This document shows positions 1 to 13,217 of a stretch of DNA of 64,000 nt, piece after piece. The stretch lies in the NCBI GenBank assembly GCA_010015655.1, contig ML976676.1, positions 188,712 to 252,711 of the forward strand, in the 5' to 3' direction. Origin of the DNA: Bimuria novae-zelandiae CBS 107.79. Its lineage: Eukaryota > Ascomycota > Dothideomycetes > Pleosporales > Didymosphaeriaceae. The notes under the pieces are model-generated. The model saw only the letters and a list, made by a program, of their open reading frames with translations. It searched no databases and was not told the DNA's origin. Made by a program: the position numbers and the translations under genes. How positions within the stretch are numbered: position 1 is the first letter of the stretch; each line of letters starts with the position of its first letter.

Positions 1-429
1 AGGACAGCCTACGGTATTTATGTTCGCCAGCCACTTATGCAGCCACAGGGCACGGCGCAGGGATATCGGGACGATATCTGGAAGGAGGGGAGGTGATGTT
101 AGGATCTGAACGAGCGGCAGTAAAGGAGGGCCAACGGCGGCCATGGCGGGGTAACCCATAGTGGGACCGCACTATCGAGGTCACGTGATGTACCCTCACG
201 CCAAGCCACACCATCACGCCAAAACAGTAATGGCAGTACCATCACTAATGCCAGTACCATCAGACCAAGGTCATAATGGCACAGAAACGGGTAATAACAG
301 AAGAAAGCCTACGGGTATATAGAGAGCTCGAATATCCCTCTGGATATGTGTGTTCAACCTGTTTATCAATCTATCGTTTAGATCTGAATAAGCAACCTTG
401 TTGATTTGATTATGCTATACACACCTTTA

Positions 430-3400
430 ATACTAACGCCCTTAGTGACAGGCGTAAGCTATTACTATAACCCTCTCCCGTCCTACCAGTACTCCTGCCC
501 GAGAACCAACCTTAGCCCCTTAGAGAATAGCTACCTCTTTGGGATCTTAACAAGGTTAAGTACTAAGAAGCGTATATCTTTATAATAATAAATACTAGTA
601 TAGTTCGTGCTACTACCTTAATAAGGACTTTACTTATAACTAAGTAACTTTTAGGAAGATCCTACTACACGTTAGCGTATTAATTAAGCTTTATAAAATA
701 AACCTAACCTACTTACGCGAATATAGAAGGCGGTAAATAAGATAAATAGGCGTTTTTAAAAAAAATAATACTAGCTACTATAGCTATCTAGCTTAATAAT
801 AGGCGTCTACTAAGTAATAAAAGCTTAGCTTTTATAATAGGCTTATATAGCATAGAAGTAAAGTCTTAGGTACTTTAGCTAATAACTATAATATAATCCT
901 GCTAGATAAGTTAACTATTACCGTAATTAATAATTATACTATAACTTATTAAGATTAATAGATTTTTAACCTAGATTCTAACACCTACGTTATTAATATA
1001 ACTAATTATATAGGCTAGGAGAAAGAGCGCGTTAAGGATACTAGTATAATTATTAAAGTAAGTAAGTACTACTATAAAACTAAAACTTAAGGTAAAATAA
1101 CTCTTATAGTTAATACAATAATAGGTATAGCACTAACGTTAATTACTTATATTATTCTAGTACCTAGCTTTATTACAAGCGTTGTTAGTGTTAGGCGCTA
1201 TTATAATATCAGTATCTACTTTAACTTATATTAAAATACGCTATATAATAAATATAGCGTTATTACTTACTTAAAGTACTATAAAGGCTACTAGCTTATT
1301 AACATAATTTTTTTTACTATCTAATAAAGTTATCCTTACTTATAATAGCTATTTAAACTTGCTTATTAAAAGCACTAAAGACCTAAGAGATTTCTTTAAT
1401 ACTAGCTTATAAAGTTTAGGATTATTCAGGACGTAAGATTATAGATTACCTAAGTAATAATATTTAAAAAGTAATAGTAAAAGGGCCTACTAATTAAGAC
1501 TTTTATTAAATATATATAGAATTAAAGTTAATAAAGTAGGTTTATTACTATATGCTAAAGGACGCTGTCTGTCACTTTTATTAAATTTTAATTAATTATA
1601 TCTAACTATAATAATAAGGAATTTCCTACTATAATAGTAATATATAAAGTACTTATACTACCTATTAACACTTGCGTTAGCACGAAGTAGAGACCTTTTT
1701 AGTAAAATTAGAGGCTTAGCTAGGTCGCTAGCTATAAAATATAATATAATATATTTAGCGTTAGTATAATTACAACGTAATTACAATTAAGCTTAACGCT
1801 AAGTATAGTATTATTAGCTTTATAAAGTAACTTTATACTAGCCTAAATATATACTTTAAGCTACGCGCTCTAGATACTCCTATATAAAACAAAAGTACTA
1901 AAATTACTAATAAACTAATTATAATAAAGACCTATAGCCTACGCCTCTAGGGCAACCTTTTAAAGTAATTAGTAAATAAGTTAATAAAAATAGCAGTATA
2001 CCTACTTAACTAAATACTATTTAAAGTCCTTAATTAGCGTATACTATATAAGGTTATCTAAGGTAAGAAGTCTTTAATAAATTATTTTTAACTAATTAAT
2101 TATCGCGCGTACGTTCTTAATAAATATCTATTATATAGAGTAAAGATAGTCTCGCGCGCCCTAATTAGCCATTTTGTAGACTATAATAGTACTAATATCT
2201 TCAAGATCTAGTTACTAATAAAGAATCGAGTTATCTGCACACAAGGCATAGTATTTAATACTTTTATATTTTATAAAGGCCACGATAGTTACGTAGATAA
2301 CTTAGTAATTAAGGAGGTTATTAAGTTACTTAATGTCCCTAAGGCGTACGAGGATAATAATATATTTATTAAAGAACTTATAATAACACGTTAGTAATAT
2401 CTCTATAATAAGACTAAATCTATAGTAATACTAACACTAACGTCTGCCGTATAATTATCTAAGCAATTAGTAGGGGCTAATATATTAATACCTCTTAATT
2501 ATATAGCAAATTATCTTATAAGACGCTACTACACTCGTAACTTTTATCTTATACCTTTATAGTAGGTTACTAATTAATTAGCTACTAAAGTTAAAGGCTA
2601 TATACCTAAATACCGTAATAATAACGCTTTATAGCGTTAAGATCTAAGTATTTTATAAAATAATATACTTATTATAAAGCGCGTTTAAAACTAATAAAAT
2701 TAGGTACTCTATAAACTTATATAATTTAGTAAGGAGCTTAAAATATTACTAATTACCTATATACCTTTGCTACAATAATAATTACTAGCAACGTAAAGGT
2801 AAATAACTTTTAAATCTATTAAAGCCAGTTACTACCTGCCTTAAAGTATATTAGCTAACTAAAGTTATATTTATATAGTGGTAAGTTTATAAAAGCTATT
2901 AAGTGCGAGTATTAAGGGGTTTAAAGTAAAAGCTACTTTTATAAGATCTTAATAATATACTAAACTATATAGACGAAAGGCATTAAGGTAATCTTACTTA
3001 TATTAGTATTTATATATAAGTTAAATAAAAATAGCTATTTTTATAAGTATAAAACTTAACTTGTCGCACGCGGAGACCTGTAGGAGTAGTTTAATAATAC
3101 TAATACTACTACTTTTACTACTTACACTTTTTAAGTAGTTATTATAATTACTAACTACTTTAATTTAAAGCTAAAGTAATATAACGTACCTAATACCTTT
3201 ATTAATTTTATATTTAATTAAAAGCTATACGCTAAGACTCCTAGCGTATTTAAGAAAGTAAATAGTAATCTTCTAGAGGTACTTCGCGTTCTCTATAGCC
3301 TAAAGGATACACTACTTCTATAGTATAATACGTTCTAAGCTATAGTTAAGCTACTAGGATTTAAACGTGTTAAAGGCTTTTTATATTTATACTTTAATAA

Positions 3401-3880
3401 TTAGCTTATCCTATTTATCTACGTTAACGATATAATAATAGTGTATTACCTAATAAATACTTATCTATATTAAGGCTTCGAGAATAAGTTAAAGGACTAA
3501 TTTAGACTTAAGGTAATAGGAGACCTGGCCTGGTTCCTAGGCGTCTAAGTTATCCGTGATTACAAGAAAAAGAAGATTTAGCTTATTTAAGATATATATA
3601 TTAAATAAGGTTTATAAGAAGTACGGCATATAGCTAGTAAGTAAAAAACCTAACTTTCTACTTAATATTAATTCTTTAAGTAAGTCTATTAAGGAGACTA
3701 ATACTTAACGTACTAAGCTATATTAAGAGCTTATTAGCCACCTTGCCTATATTGCTTATAGCCACGTCGTCCTTGCTTGCTATCTTACTAATTTAAAGTA
3801 ATATTGGCATATGATACCTACTTGCAATGTATTGTATTTAGATAGGTATATAGGTCTCGTCCTATGGAAAGTCTACTCTT
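430..3880 (+). mobile_element. RIP-degraded Ty1/Copia retrotransposon (pol remnant)
   Basis: AT-rich block with almost no CpA or TpG, abundant TpA and stop codons in every frame. Reading through the stops on the + strand gives a recognisable Copia-type polyprotein: a pre-RT segment (IRTQGIVFNTF) near 2.23 kb, the RT start (KARLVARGDLQ) near 3.05 kb, the catalytic box as YVNDIIIVY near 3.42 kb (YVDD in active elements), and GDLAWFLGV near 3.52 kb. The match ends near 3.88 kb, around the RT/RNase H junction, where composition returns to normal, so no RNase H or 3' LTR is visible. A 5' LTR may lie within about 200-460 but I could not find its partner. This is a dead element; the RIP reading rests on base composition and on the transition-type damage. 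Confidence 0.85.
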
Positions 3881-5308
3881 TAATATATCAATGAATAAGG
3901 CGCATAAGCCAAGCGCGTTCGTGACGGCCGAATTAGCGGATCTCTACGGTATGAGCTTACGAGGAGCTGAAATAACATGTTTCATACGCCACATACATGC
4001 TGTTAGACCAAAGTCCAGGTCCTGAGGCGTAGCATGATATATCCGTGGCTGGGTCGCCTTACGGCACAGTATTTGAACAGCCCACGCCCAGCCGCATTCG
4101 GGGTCGAGTTCAACCTTCCCAAGACATTCAAACCCCCAGATCTGAGGAATATAACGTGTGAGAAATCACTAAAATCTCGAACAAAATCGTCAACGAATGC
4201 AAACTTTGCAAGAGGACACCGATGGCGCGCCACCACACGTATGGCTATACGGTACTAAAGCAACTCGCGAAACACATAATAACGCCATTTGGATCCAGTT
4301 CTAGCTATCACCCATATTTAGTATACCAATTCAAACAATTTCTCGGTATGTCTAATGCGCAGGAATCTTCCCACATGCTAACTTTTTTCGACCTCCGGCT
4401 GTTAATCAGACTCTTTGCTCCTTGCACCTCACAAACATCCCATTCCCCATTAAATAATCTTGGGCTTCAAGGTGGCGTCCCTTCCCACCACATCCCACAA
4501 CTACGAAACCTTGGAGCTGCGCCGACGCGAACAAAAGAGGAACCTTTGGGCCTGGGGCCTGAAACCGTGAGCCACGAATGGCACAACGGCTCAAAACTTT
4601 GAGTTCTTCGCTACTACGTTTTTCCAAGTTTAGCAGCGATAGTAGTGATAATAGTAATCTGCGTTATCATTGTCGCAGTGAAGAAGGAATAGGGAAAGAT
4701 AAACGCAGGATGGGTTTGTGTATTTTTGTTGTTTGCTTTCCTTTCGGTAGAAGAATGAGGACTATCCACTAGCATGTATCGCGCTCTGAATCTGCTCTCA
4801 TCCTTTTCAGCCAACGCATTTAATCGTCCAACTTCCTCACTGCTCAACCTGAAGATGTTCAAGTGGGAGTGTTTACATCTAAACTCGTGCTAGAGTGCGA
4901 CGTCGTCAAGATGGACAAGTATCGCAATGTTCACAGTATTGCCATCCACTTACAAAAGGAGGCGTAAACCGAGCAACAAGGTGCACAAAGGGCCATCCGC
5001 ATCCGTATCACATAGGTGCAGCAGATCAGAGTGTTGAACCACCGTCTCTAGCGGGCATCCATGGGCGCGTCTTGCCTAGATGCTTCCTTCCGCCCCACAG
5101 TGGAGCTTTTATTACTCAGCACACTGGATGTCAACAGCAGGCTCGCCATTCGTCTCTACGCCAACGATGTTCAATTAGGTCACCACAACAACACCGCCCA
5201 TCACTCTACGTCAATAACGATCTCAACACTACTCCACTACCGCCTTATGCCTCCCCTCACACTCTAAAAGCTCAAACCTTACCCACTCAAACCCCCCACC
5301 ACGCCCTC
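3881..5308. other. Gene-free stretch
   Basis: Normal-composition DNA between the Copia remnant and the first candidate gene. It holds only short overlapping ORFs on both strands with no recognisable domain. A pyrimidine-rich run covers about 5290-5440 and is antisense to the end of the next gene. Confidence 0.4.
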
Positions 5309-5860
5309 TCACCTCCTAAACGCCCTCCTTTCCCCCTCTTCCTTCCACCCCCCATACCTCCCCTTCCACCCCTCAACCATCTTCCCAAACAACGCCCCCA
5401 CCTCCCCCCTATTCCTCCCCATACACATCCACTCAACCCTCCTCTCTTTAGAAAGCGTAAAAGAAGCATAATGCGCAATACCTAGCTTCTGCAGCGCCAG
5501 CCTCTCCACGTTATTCACATATCCTGTGGCGTGCGTGATGCGCCAGTCCCGCGGCAGGATGCCGGCCGGGTTGAAGGATGTGTCCCAGATCATGGCGCCG
5601 CCAAGGGGGAATTTGTGAGGGGTTTGGCTGAAGCGTTGGACCCCGATGTAGAGCTTGGGGGTCGACTGAGGGGATGGGGGACTCGGAGGGGGAGTGGAAG
5701 TGGTATCTTTGGGTACTTGGGAGGGGAAGTGGCTCATGTTGTTGTTGTATTCTTGCGGGCAGATTCGTGTGAATTTGGTGGTGCTTGGGGTTAGGGTAGG
5801 GAAGCAATTGGGGCGTAAGGCGTGAACGATATCAAGGTTATTATAACAGGCGGTAGGCAT
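5309..5860 (-). CDS. Hypothetical protein (start uncertain)
   Basis: An open frame on the minus strand ends at 5309. The longest version, from about 6007, begins with GTG rather than ATG. The first in-frame ATG is at 5860, giving about 183 residues, and a second is at 5737. The N-terminal half is low-complexity and proline/serine-rich. The C-terminal half looks like a folded domain (GGAMIWDTSFNPAGILPRDW, then HATGYVNNVERLALQKLGI) and ends in a basic tail. I do not recognise the family. A 5' exon joined by an intron is possible because the frame stays open upstream of 5860. Confidence 0.4.
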   Translation of the reverse strand: MPTACYNNLDIVHALRPNCFPTLTPSTTKFTRICPQEYNNNMSHFPSQVPKDTTSTPPPSPPSPQSTPKLYIGVQRFSQTPHKFPLGGAMIWDTSFNPAGILPRDWRITHATGYVNNVERLALQKLGIAHYASFTLSKERRVEWMCMGRNRGEVGALFGKMVEGWKGRYGGWKEEGERRAFRR

Positions 5861-8800
5861 TTGCGATTCGGTAGGGGCGTTTGACAAGTCGTGAGGAATG
5901 GGCAATGTTTGCCATGTTGTCACGATAGCTTGGTAGGCGGTCAAACTCACAACTGTATTTTTATGAATGGTAGTTTCTTCAGGCAGACGTGTTGATACTT
6001 CTTGCACTGGAGCGGCCTGGATAACCTAGGAAATCTCGTCTCTCTAAGCTGGCATAGCCGCTAGCTTCGACTTCAACGGAACTATGTGCTATCTCTTTGG
6101 TAGAAGCTGGAGATACTGCATGGTGATCGTCAACGTGATACCGGTGCAGACGCACTTGCCGCCGTAACTAATTAGTGCCTTGCCTGTGTTCTGCTGGCGA
6201 GAAGCCGGCTTGACGAACTACCAGATGCGGGACCAAAGAGTCTGTTGGGAACGCACTCACGAGTGCGAGGAGGTTGATGAGGACCTGAAACGACAGATCA
6301 GCTGAAGCTGGTTAATCAGATTGCTTTATTTCACCACTATCGCATTCTGTATTTCGCATGCCATTAAACGCCACAAGGTCGACGAGATCTTTCCCGGATG
6401 CGAGTAGGAAGAGTCCAACACCGAGTCGTGTTGTGCAAGTCCGGCAAAGGATCGCGCACCCTAGCTCTAAGTCAAGTATGCCGGATCGGTGTCAACGGGA
6501 CTCCGGCAAGCACAATAATTGAATCCAAATGAATTTGAGGCGTGATGAGCATACTAGAAATCCTGTAGGTACTGTGTTTACCCGCATCGGATGACCCGTA
6601 CATTTCGGTGGAAACACTTCGCGCCGTATCTCCACCAGCTACGCCACCAAACCGCGGTACTCACAGACGCGATATCGACCTCTTTGTTTGTTTGTTGACA
6701 GCCATGGACCACAAAACAACAACAGGAAGGAGAATCTAGAAGGCTACTGATGAGGCATCCACGGGTCGAGGTACCAGTGTGCCTTTCCAACGGCTGTCCA
6801 CTGGCCCTGCAGCGGTCCACCTGACGATCGCCGGCCACGCGCTCGGATCGCGCGCCACTGCCGCCCGGCAGGTCTTCCCGATTTCTGGCTGCGTCGCAGG
6901 TCGAAACGATCTCGAAACGCATAAGATCAACACCGCAGCTGTGATCAACACTCTTGCGCCGCTGAGCACTGCTGATCAACTGCGGCCGTAGATCTGCTGA
7001 TATCTGATATGTGCGGCTTGAAGGTTAGGATTCCAGTGGTGGTCAGTGTAGTACAATCGTAGCATGCATGCAGCAGTGAGTGAACTGTTTTGTTGGACGG
7101 CTGCTTGGATAAGCATCAACGTGTATTATGAACTTCCCAACATAGTCTAGAGGTGTGAGCGATGGCTGAGAAAGGTGACATGCTGGCGTAGCGCCCATTA
7201 GTTGGATGGAGGCACAAAGGTTCAGATAGAGCTAGATAGCAGCGGAGCGTGGGATAATCGAGACTTCTTTTCGTACGTGTTGCAGTGATGGTGGTGTGCA
7301 CGCGGAACAATTTGGATTGCTGTGGATGGTAAGTGCCGGTGCCTGGCAGGACCACCTGGGATGGTCGATCAACAGGGGTGCAGAAATAGCAGGACCGGTG
7401 ACAATATGGGACTTCGGCCGACTGCAACTGAGCTCGTTGTGTGCGTATTCAATGGCGGGGTCGGCATATTGTTATAGAAACGTGCAGACGTTAATAAATT
7501 GAGGTCGTGTTGGCCCGGCGGGTTTTCTGGGGAATACGCGGCTGCCAGCCTCGTGGAGCGAGCGAAGCACTTGCATTTAATATAAGCGGTATGCCGAGTA
7601 CACCTGAAGCAGAACAATGTCCGCGGTCGCATCGAGTGCAATTGCTTTATCCTATGTTAGTTCTCTGATGTCTGTAAGATTTCCCATCCAATGGCATGAC
7701 CAGTGAGGAGAGGCTCGCATGGTTCCTGCAGCGTCGTACGGTGGACAATTTTGCTTTGTGCTTCCTTTGTGTTCATGGGATTAGTTATTTCCATATGAAT
7801 GGCTCGCAAATGGTCTCGTGCGACCAATCTATGTACCCCGCGGTCAACGTCAACTGCAATTTAGTGGTGCTAGCGAGGGATCCAGGGTGCCATTTTGCTC
7901 CCGGAAGCTTCCCAGACCATGGGAGATCATATATCGAGGGGCGTTGTATGTGACAGATAGGGCTTCGGTGGCACCCTGTCCGACGGAAGGCAGTGCGATT
8001 TAATGGGTCTTGCAGAGCGGTCTTGTTGGAGCCAGACAATCAATCGCAGGTGGTTCATGCAGGTCGGCGTCCGTCGGCTTCGCTGCAGGGCAGGAGGAAA
8101 AAAACAAGCACGAGCACCGTCGACGACCTGCAGACGTGGTTGCACATGCCGGCTATTCCTGCTGGCCGTCCAGCCGACAGTCGATGGCGCGCATGCGGAT
8201 CCGAATCGGTGTTCTAGTGATCGCTAGTGCGTCTTTTTCGCAGTTGAGTTGTGGAATATTGTGAAAGCTAGGCTTCTCTACAGGCCCTTTGCACCAGGAC
8301 TCGGAGCTTGTTGGAGAGGGCCCAAGACAGCCGGACGAGGACGGCGGTTCAGGGTGGGGGTGGGGTCGCCTACGCTTGCCATGTCTCTGCGAAGGGTGTT
8401 GGGCAGCCGCTGCGTGCAGAGGGCTCTCCCACTGGCTGTCCCGCAAGGCGGCCGACGGAATGCTGTGTGCAGCGTGTCGCACATTCTTTGCTTTGAGGCG
8501 GTTGTTCACCACAGGTGCCTCTGTCGCTGCTCGGTGGGTGTTTCCGCAGACTGCGGGGCTTCGCTCCCGCAGCAGACAAGGGCTGGATCAATTTTAGCTG
8601 GTCGTGGCTAGTCCCTGCCGGTGGCGCGCCCCGATCAAGTGCGTTAGTAACCACAGGTGCTGTGTAGTGTGAACCGCCCTGCCGGATGACAGCAGCGCGG
8701 AAGCCCTGGGTATTTGCATGTCAGCCGACGCAGCCCTCGTTCGCCTCGGGGGGCACCACGGGCGGCGGGCAACGGCAGAGAGAAGAGAGGAGAGAAGAGG

Positions 8801-9805
8801 CAGCAGGACAGAGGCACGGCGGCGGTGCTTGGGGCTCAAACAACCGCACAGCTCGCATTCGAAACAGGCACGCCAGCGCAACCCTGACGCGAAATGGGTC
8901 AGGGTGCAGGGTCCCGGCACCCAAATTCCGCCGCTGTCGTTTTTAAACGCGGAGCCATTTGCTCAATGCCACGAGCGGGCGACAGGCGGTGCCCCGGCGG
9001 AGCCAGCCTCAGCACACTTCGGTCAGCAAGTGATGCTGTCTCACAGCCCATACGCGTCCCAGGTCGAGGACCATCCTGGGCTCTCTTCAAATCCACTGTC
9101 GCAGCTCGTAATCGTGAATTCGTGAATGTCTGACCGCCCCATGCTTGGAATGGGCGCAATGCCTTGCAGCAGCGGACGATAGATTGAGGTAGCACGAGGT
9201 ACCTTGGACGCGGCCCGCGCTGGATTTGCCCTCCAGAATTGGCGGAATCCGCCCTAGTCGCTATGCCTCGACCGCCCTCTTCGGCTCCCACTGCTAGAGA
9301 GGTATGCGGCCATGCACGCTGGCCCAACACCCGCCCAGCTTGCTTTCGGAGTTGCGTGGCTGTCCGTCTCCTCACCCTTCACACCCACAGTATTGTAAGG
9401 TCGCCCTTTGTGCTGTCGAGAGTGAATGATACCGCCGCCTTCATTCCCCTTCGTGACAGCCAATCGTTTCAGCACTGTACCTTAGTACCCTACCCGTGCA
9501 CCCACCCTGCCTCGATTCCGGGACCATCGCGCGCTATGACAGTCTGACCTGGTCTGACAGTCTTCCGAGCTGCGAGTCCTTGTTCGTTCCTCCGCCCTCC
9601 TACCTACCAAACAACCCACACAGCAAACGGGACCTTCTGTGGCCTTCACAGTTCCCGTCCTTGTTTGTTGCTGTGCTTGCCTCACGAGTGCCTGGGTGCT
9701 CTCTCCATGCATCGTTTCCCTTGACCTACATCAGGGTGCGAGAACACACCTGGTTCCGCTTTCTCCTTGAACGTTGCCTGCAGCTCGAACTCTGGAACCT
9801 GCACC
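5861..9805. other. Long gene-free stretch
   Basis: About 3.9 kb of normal to GC-rich sequence upstream of the ELL gene. Many overlapping ORFs of 60-158 codons occur on both strands, especially at 7.9-9.4 kb, but several are open at the same time on opposite strands, as expected for GC-rich non-coding DNA. None shows a domain or a credible splice structure. The last few hundred bases presumably hold the ELL promoter and 5' UTR. Confidence 0.4.
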
Positions 9806-11999
9806 ATGGCGACTTCGCTGTTACCCACGGGGGGCATCTCCCTCGTCGGCGCCCCGGACAACGACATCGGCTCGAGGGTAGCCAAAACAACACCTATTCA
9901 AGCAATGCAGGTGGAAATGACCCAGGAGATTATCGACGAGCTTCTCGAAAGCGTACGGAGTGGGAAGCCACCGCAGATTCTATTCGGACGCACTCCTGTA
10001 GGTCCAGATTTCTCGCTGCTGTTGTGGACGCTTGTGGCGTGGAACGGACAGAGCAACCATGGCTGACAAACCGACAGCAACTCAAATGCGGTGACAAGAC
10101 GCTTGCGCTGCAGTCAACATCGGAGAACACCCGGCACGAATTGTACCACTCCAGCGGGACTGGTGGCGGCGACGACCTCGAGTTCACCAGCTTGATCAAA
10201 CATAGTCTTATCGTGCAGAAGGCGGAGAATGTGACGGCGGGCGTGGACTCAGCGCTGGAGCTGCTGAAGAACAGCATGGCAGCCGTGAAGGAGATGAAGG
10301 AAGCCAACAAGTATGCCTCCCTGGTGTCCCTAAGGCTGCCCAACTCTTTGACGCTTCGCTGTCGCAATGCTGGAATCATACTGTAGCTTGCTGAATACGA
10401 GACTGACAAGTGCTGCCGTGCAGGACGATTGTGGGCGACATGCGCAATGCAGGCCACCGCCGCGTCCCTTCGAAAGGGTTCATGCCGAGCCACCTCGCTC
10501 CTTCCGGCACCGCGTCGTCGCTGCTGAGCGTGCCTTCCTCGCCCATGAAACGGCCGCCCACTTCGCAGCCAGGGAGTGCCCATGATGTGATCCTCAGTGC
10601 CCTACGTGTTCCTCTCATTCACCTGCTTGCTGTGCAGCCTGCGAAGGACTCTCACCTGGCCGAGACATGTCGGACCTCAATAGCAAACGTGCGAGACCTC
10701 TTGCCCAAGATAGCCAAGCCCACCGCAGACGACGCACAAAAGTGGCAGCTCACCGACAAGTCTTTTCGGGAATTCAACCCCTACAAGTTCCCTTACAAGA
10801 GCCAGCAGGACCGGGAGCAGGCCATCAACAGTGCCATCAAGTCGTTTGACCGCTTGCGATTGTCGAAAGAGGACAAGCTTTGGCAGATTCTCCTGCCACG
10901 TGAAGAGCGCGGACAGGGCAAGTGCCTCTCACGGCTCAACGTAAAGGCAGTTGAGAAGTCTCAGAAAGCGGCTACTCCACTACACAAGATGTCCAAGATG
11001 ACCGAGAAGAAGCCGGCGGCGAAGAAGGCCACCGAGAAGGATGCTCAGAAGAAGGATGCCGAAGCCAAGCCGAAGAAGACGGTAAAGGAGGGGGTGGTGA
11101 AGCCGCCGAGGGAACCTGCGCCAGCTAAGAATTCACCGCTGCCCGCGAAAAATTCACCTGCACCGGCTGCAACCTCGACGCCAAAGCTCACTGCTGCTCC
11201 TACTTCCAACCGTTCTGCTCCGGCCGACTCCAGCAAGCCCCGCCCGCTGAAGAAAGTCGCACCTTCCACCGAAGCTTCCTCTTCGCCCCGCGTGAAGCCT
11301 AAGATGGCCTCTCGCGACGTACAGCGCCCCTTCAGACCCACCAAGCCTGTCAACACCAAACCCAAGAATCCATCACCGCTCTCCGCCTCCCCACCTGTCA
11401 ATGCTAGTGACTTTGAGGACAGCCATCCTGTTCACAAGGCCCTCTCTGGCGCCCCTTCTCCCGCCAAGAACAGTTCTGGTAACTCTGACCGCTCGTTGAA
11501 GCGGAAGGCGAATGACCTCGACAGCGATATCCACAACCACAACCTCGCTGTCAAGAAGCCGCACGTCGAGCGTTCCACCCCGAACGGCACACCGGCTAGT
11601 ACCAACGGCCGAGTCAACGGCAACACTCCCTCCACGTCTAACTCGCTCAAACGCCGGCCCGACGGCTCCTCTACCTCTACTCCAACATCAAAAATCCGCA
11701 AAGTAAACAACATCGATACCTCTCTTGCCTCTCGCTATCCGCAAAGCTCACAAATCTCGCCCGGCGATTCATCCTCCTCCCAGACGTCACCCACTGTACC
11801 TAGCCTCAGCTTCCGTCAAACCGTCGAGCTCAGTCAGAGGTTCCAAAAGTACTACAAGAAGTACGAAGCTCTGTATTGGCAGCTGACAGAGTCGACGACG
11901 CCGCCTTCCCAGGCGCAGCGTGAGGACCTGCTCAAAATGCACAAGAAACTCGAAGAGATGAAGCGAGAAATCAAGGCCGGGGCCGTTGCCCACCGCTGA
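9806..11999 (+). CDS. ELL: RNA polymerase II elongation factor ELL-like protein
   Basis: Three exons by eye: 9806-9997, 10078-10310 and 10424-11999, with GTAGGT..ACAG and GTATGC..GCAG introns and matching phases, giving 666 residues. The start has a good context (GCACCATGG). The N-terminal region resembles fungal ELL: IPLIHLLA-like RVPLIHLLAVQP, then NPYKFPYKSQQDREQAI and DRLRLSKEDKLWQILLP. A long lysine/alanine/proline/serine-rich linker follows. The C-terminus has an occludin/ELL-type helical segment (QRFQKYYKKYEALYWQL ... LLKMHKKLEEMKREI). ELL proteins stimulate Pol II elongation with EAF partners in the super elongation complex; that role is taken from the family. This is one of the best-supported genes here. 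Confidence 0.85.
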
Positions 12000-13217
12000 A
12001 CCCCGTACACCATCGTCATAACATATACCATGTATCACGGCCGCTCGCTGTCCACGAGACAAATTGCATAAAGCCCGGTGTTGGCGGGCATCATTGATTT
12101 TCCTCTGGGATGTTTCACATCAGTCTGCACACTCGAATATGGGATCTCTTTTTCGCCTTTTTGCATACTACTTGCCCGCGGTTGGGCTTTGCATATGGGT
12201 CCTGGAGTTTCTGTCGCTTACCTCACCTCATACATATCTGAGGGGTGCGCGGTTGGGCGCACCCATGTCTGCGAATGATCATGATGCATAATAGATAAAT
12301 AAAAGCGGTTCACTGCAACTGTGGCGTTGCGCATAAGATACCAATATCAAAAAACTATTACTCCAAGCAAGATACCTATTGACTTTATCTATCCATGTCG
12401 TGCACATTGTCTTTGTATCATACATGTTCTGTTGGGCAACACGCTGGCTCTCATGACACACCGGAAGCGTTGGGTCGTTACCCCACGCCGTAGTGCAGCC
12501 GCAAAAATCGAATGATCTGAACGAGTCTCCATCCATCCGGTACACCCGATGTCCGAGTGAGCCAACATGTACGCGAACAGAACAGACAAATAAACAAAAA
12601 CTGAACAGCAGCAAAACCCAAATACCCACACAGATCTTCAAACCACTCGCCCCTGACCGTTCCACCAATCGCATATCAGATCGCTCACGCCAGCCAATCA
12701 ACATCCCTCCACCGTTCGCCTCGTGGACGTCACTTCAGCCCTATATGCTATCCTCCTCACGTCATCCTATAAACCCTCTCACAAGTCAAAGCATCACCAT
12801 CTCCACCCTATCCCACTACCCCTTTCTCATGCGCTTGCTCCGAAACATACTCACGAACATCACGGGAAGGCGGTACGCCCAAGTCCACGACGTGCAGATA
12901 AAATACGTGAAAGAGCTAGGACCAGGGACGCGCGCAGCAAACGAAGCTAAGACAGGCGTGGGTATGGAGGAGAAGAACGGTAAGCGTGCTCGGACTCTGC
13001 GTGTGTATGCGTTTCAGGCGGGAACACCGCTGGTCCATGCGGGTGTATGCGTTGCGCAAGGCCCTTTGACCTTTCCGCTCTCGCGGATAGGTTTAAGTTG
13101 TGTAGTGGTCGACTACGAGGTTGCGTTGTGCATGAAACACGCGCAGCTGCAGAAACGTATCTGCTTCCCAGAATTTGAAAAAAAAAAAAAAAAAGGACGC
13201 TACAGAGACGGTGAAGG
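12000..13217. other. Intergenic stretch
   Basis: Between ELL and the DUF2237 gene. An open frame on + (12493-13233) has no recognisable domain and is probably non-coding. A run of 16 A residues lies near 13178-13194. It may contain the 5' exon or UTR of the DUF2237 gene, but I could not place one. Confidence 0.35.

Noticed and set aside
7900..9400. Many ORFs of 60-158 codons on both strands
   Set aside because: They overlap in several frames at once, lack domains and splice structure, and fit GC-rich non-coding DNA.
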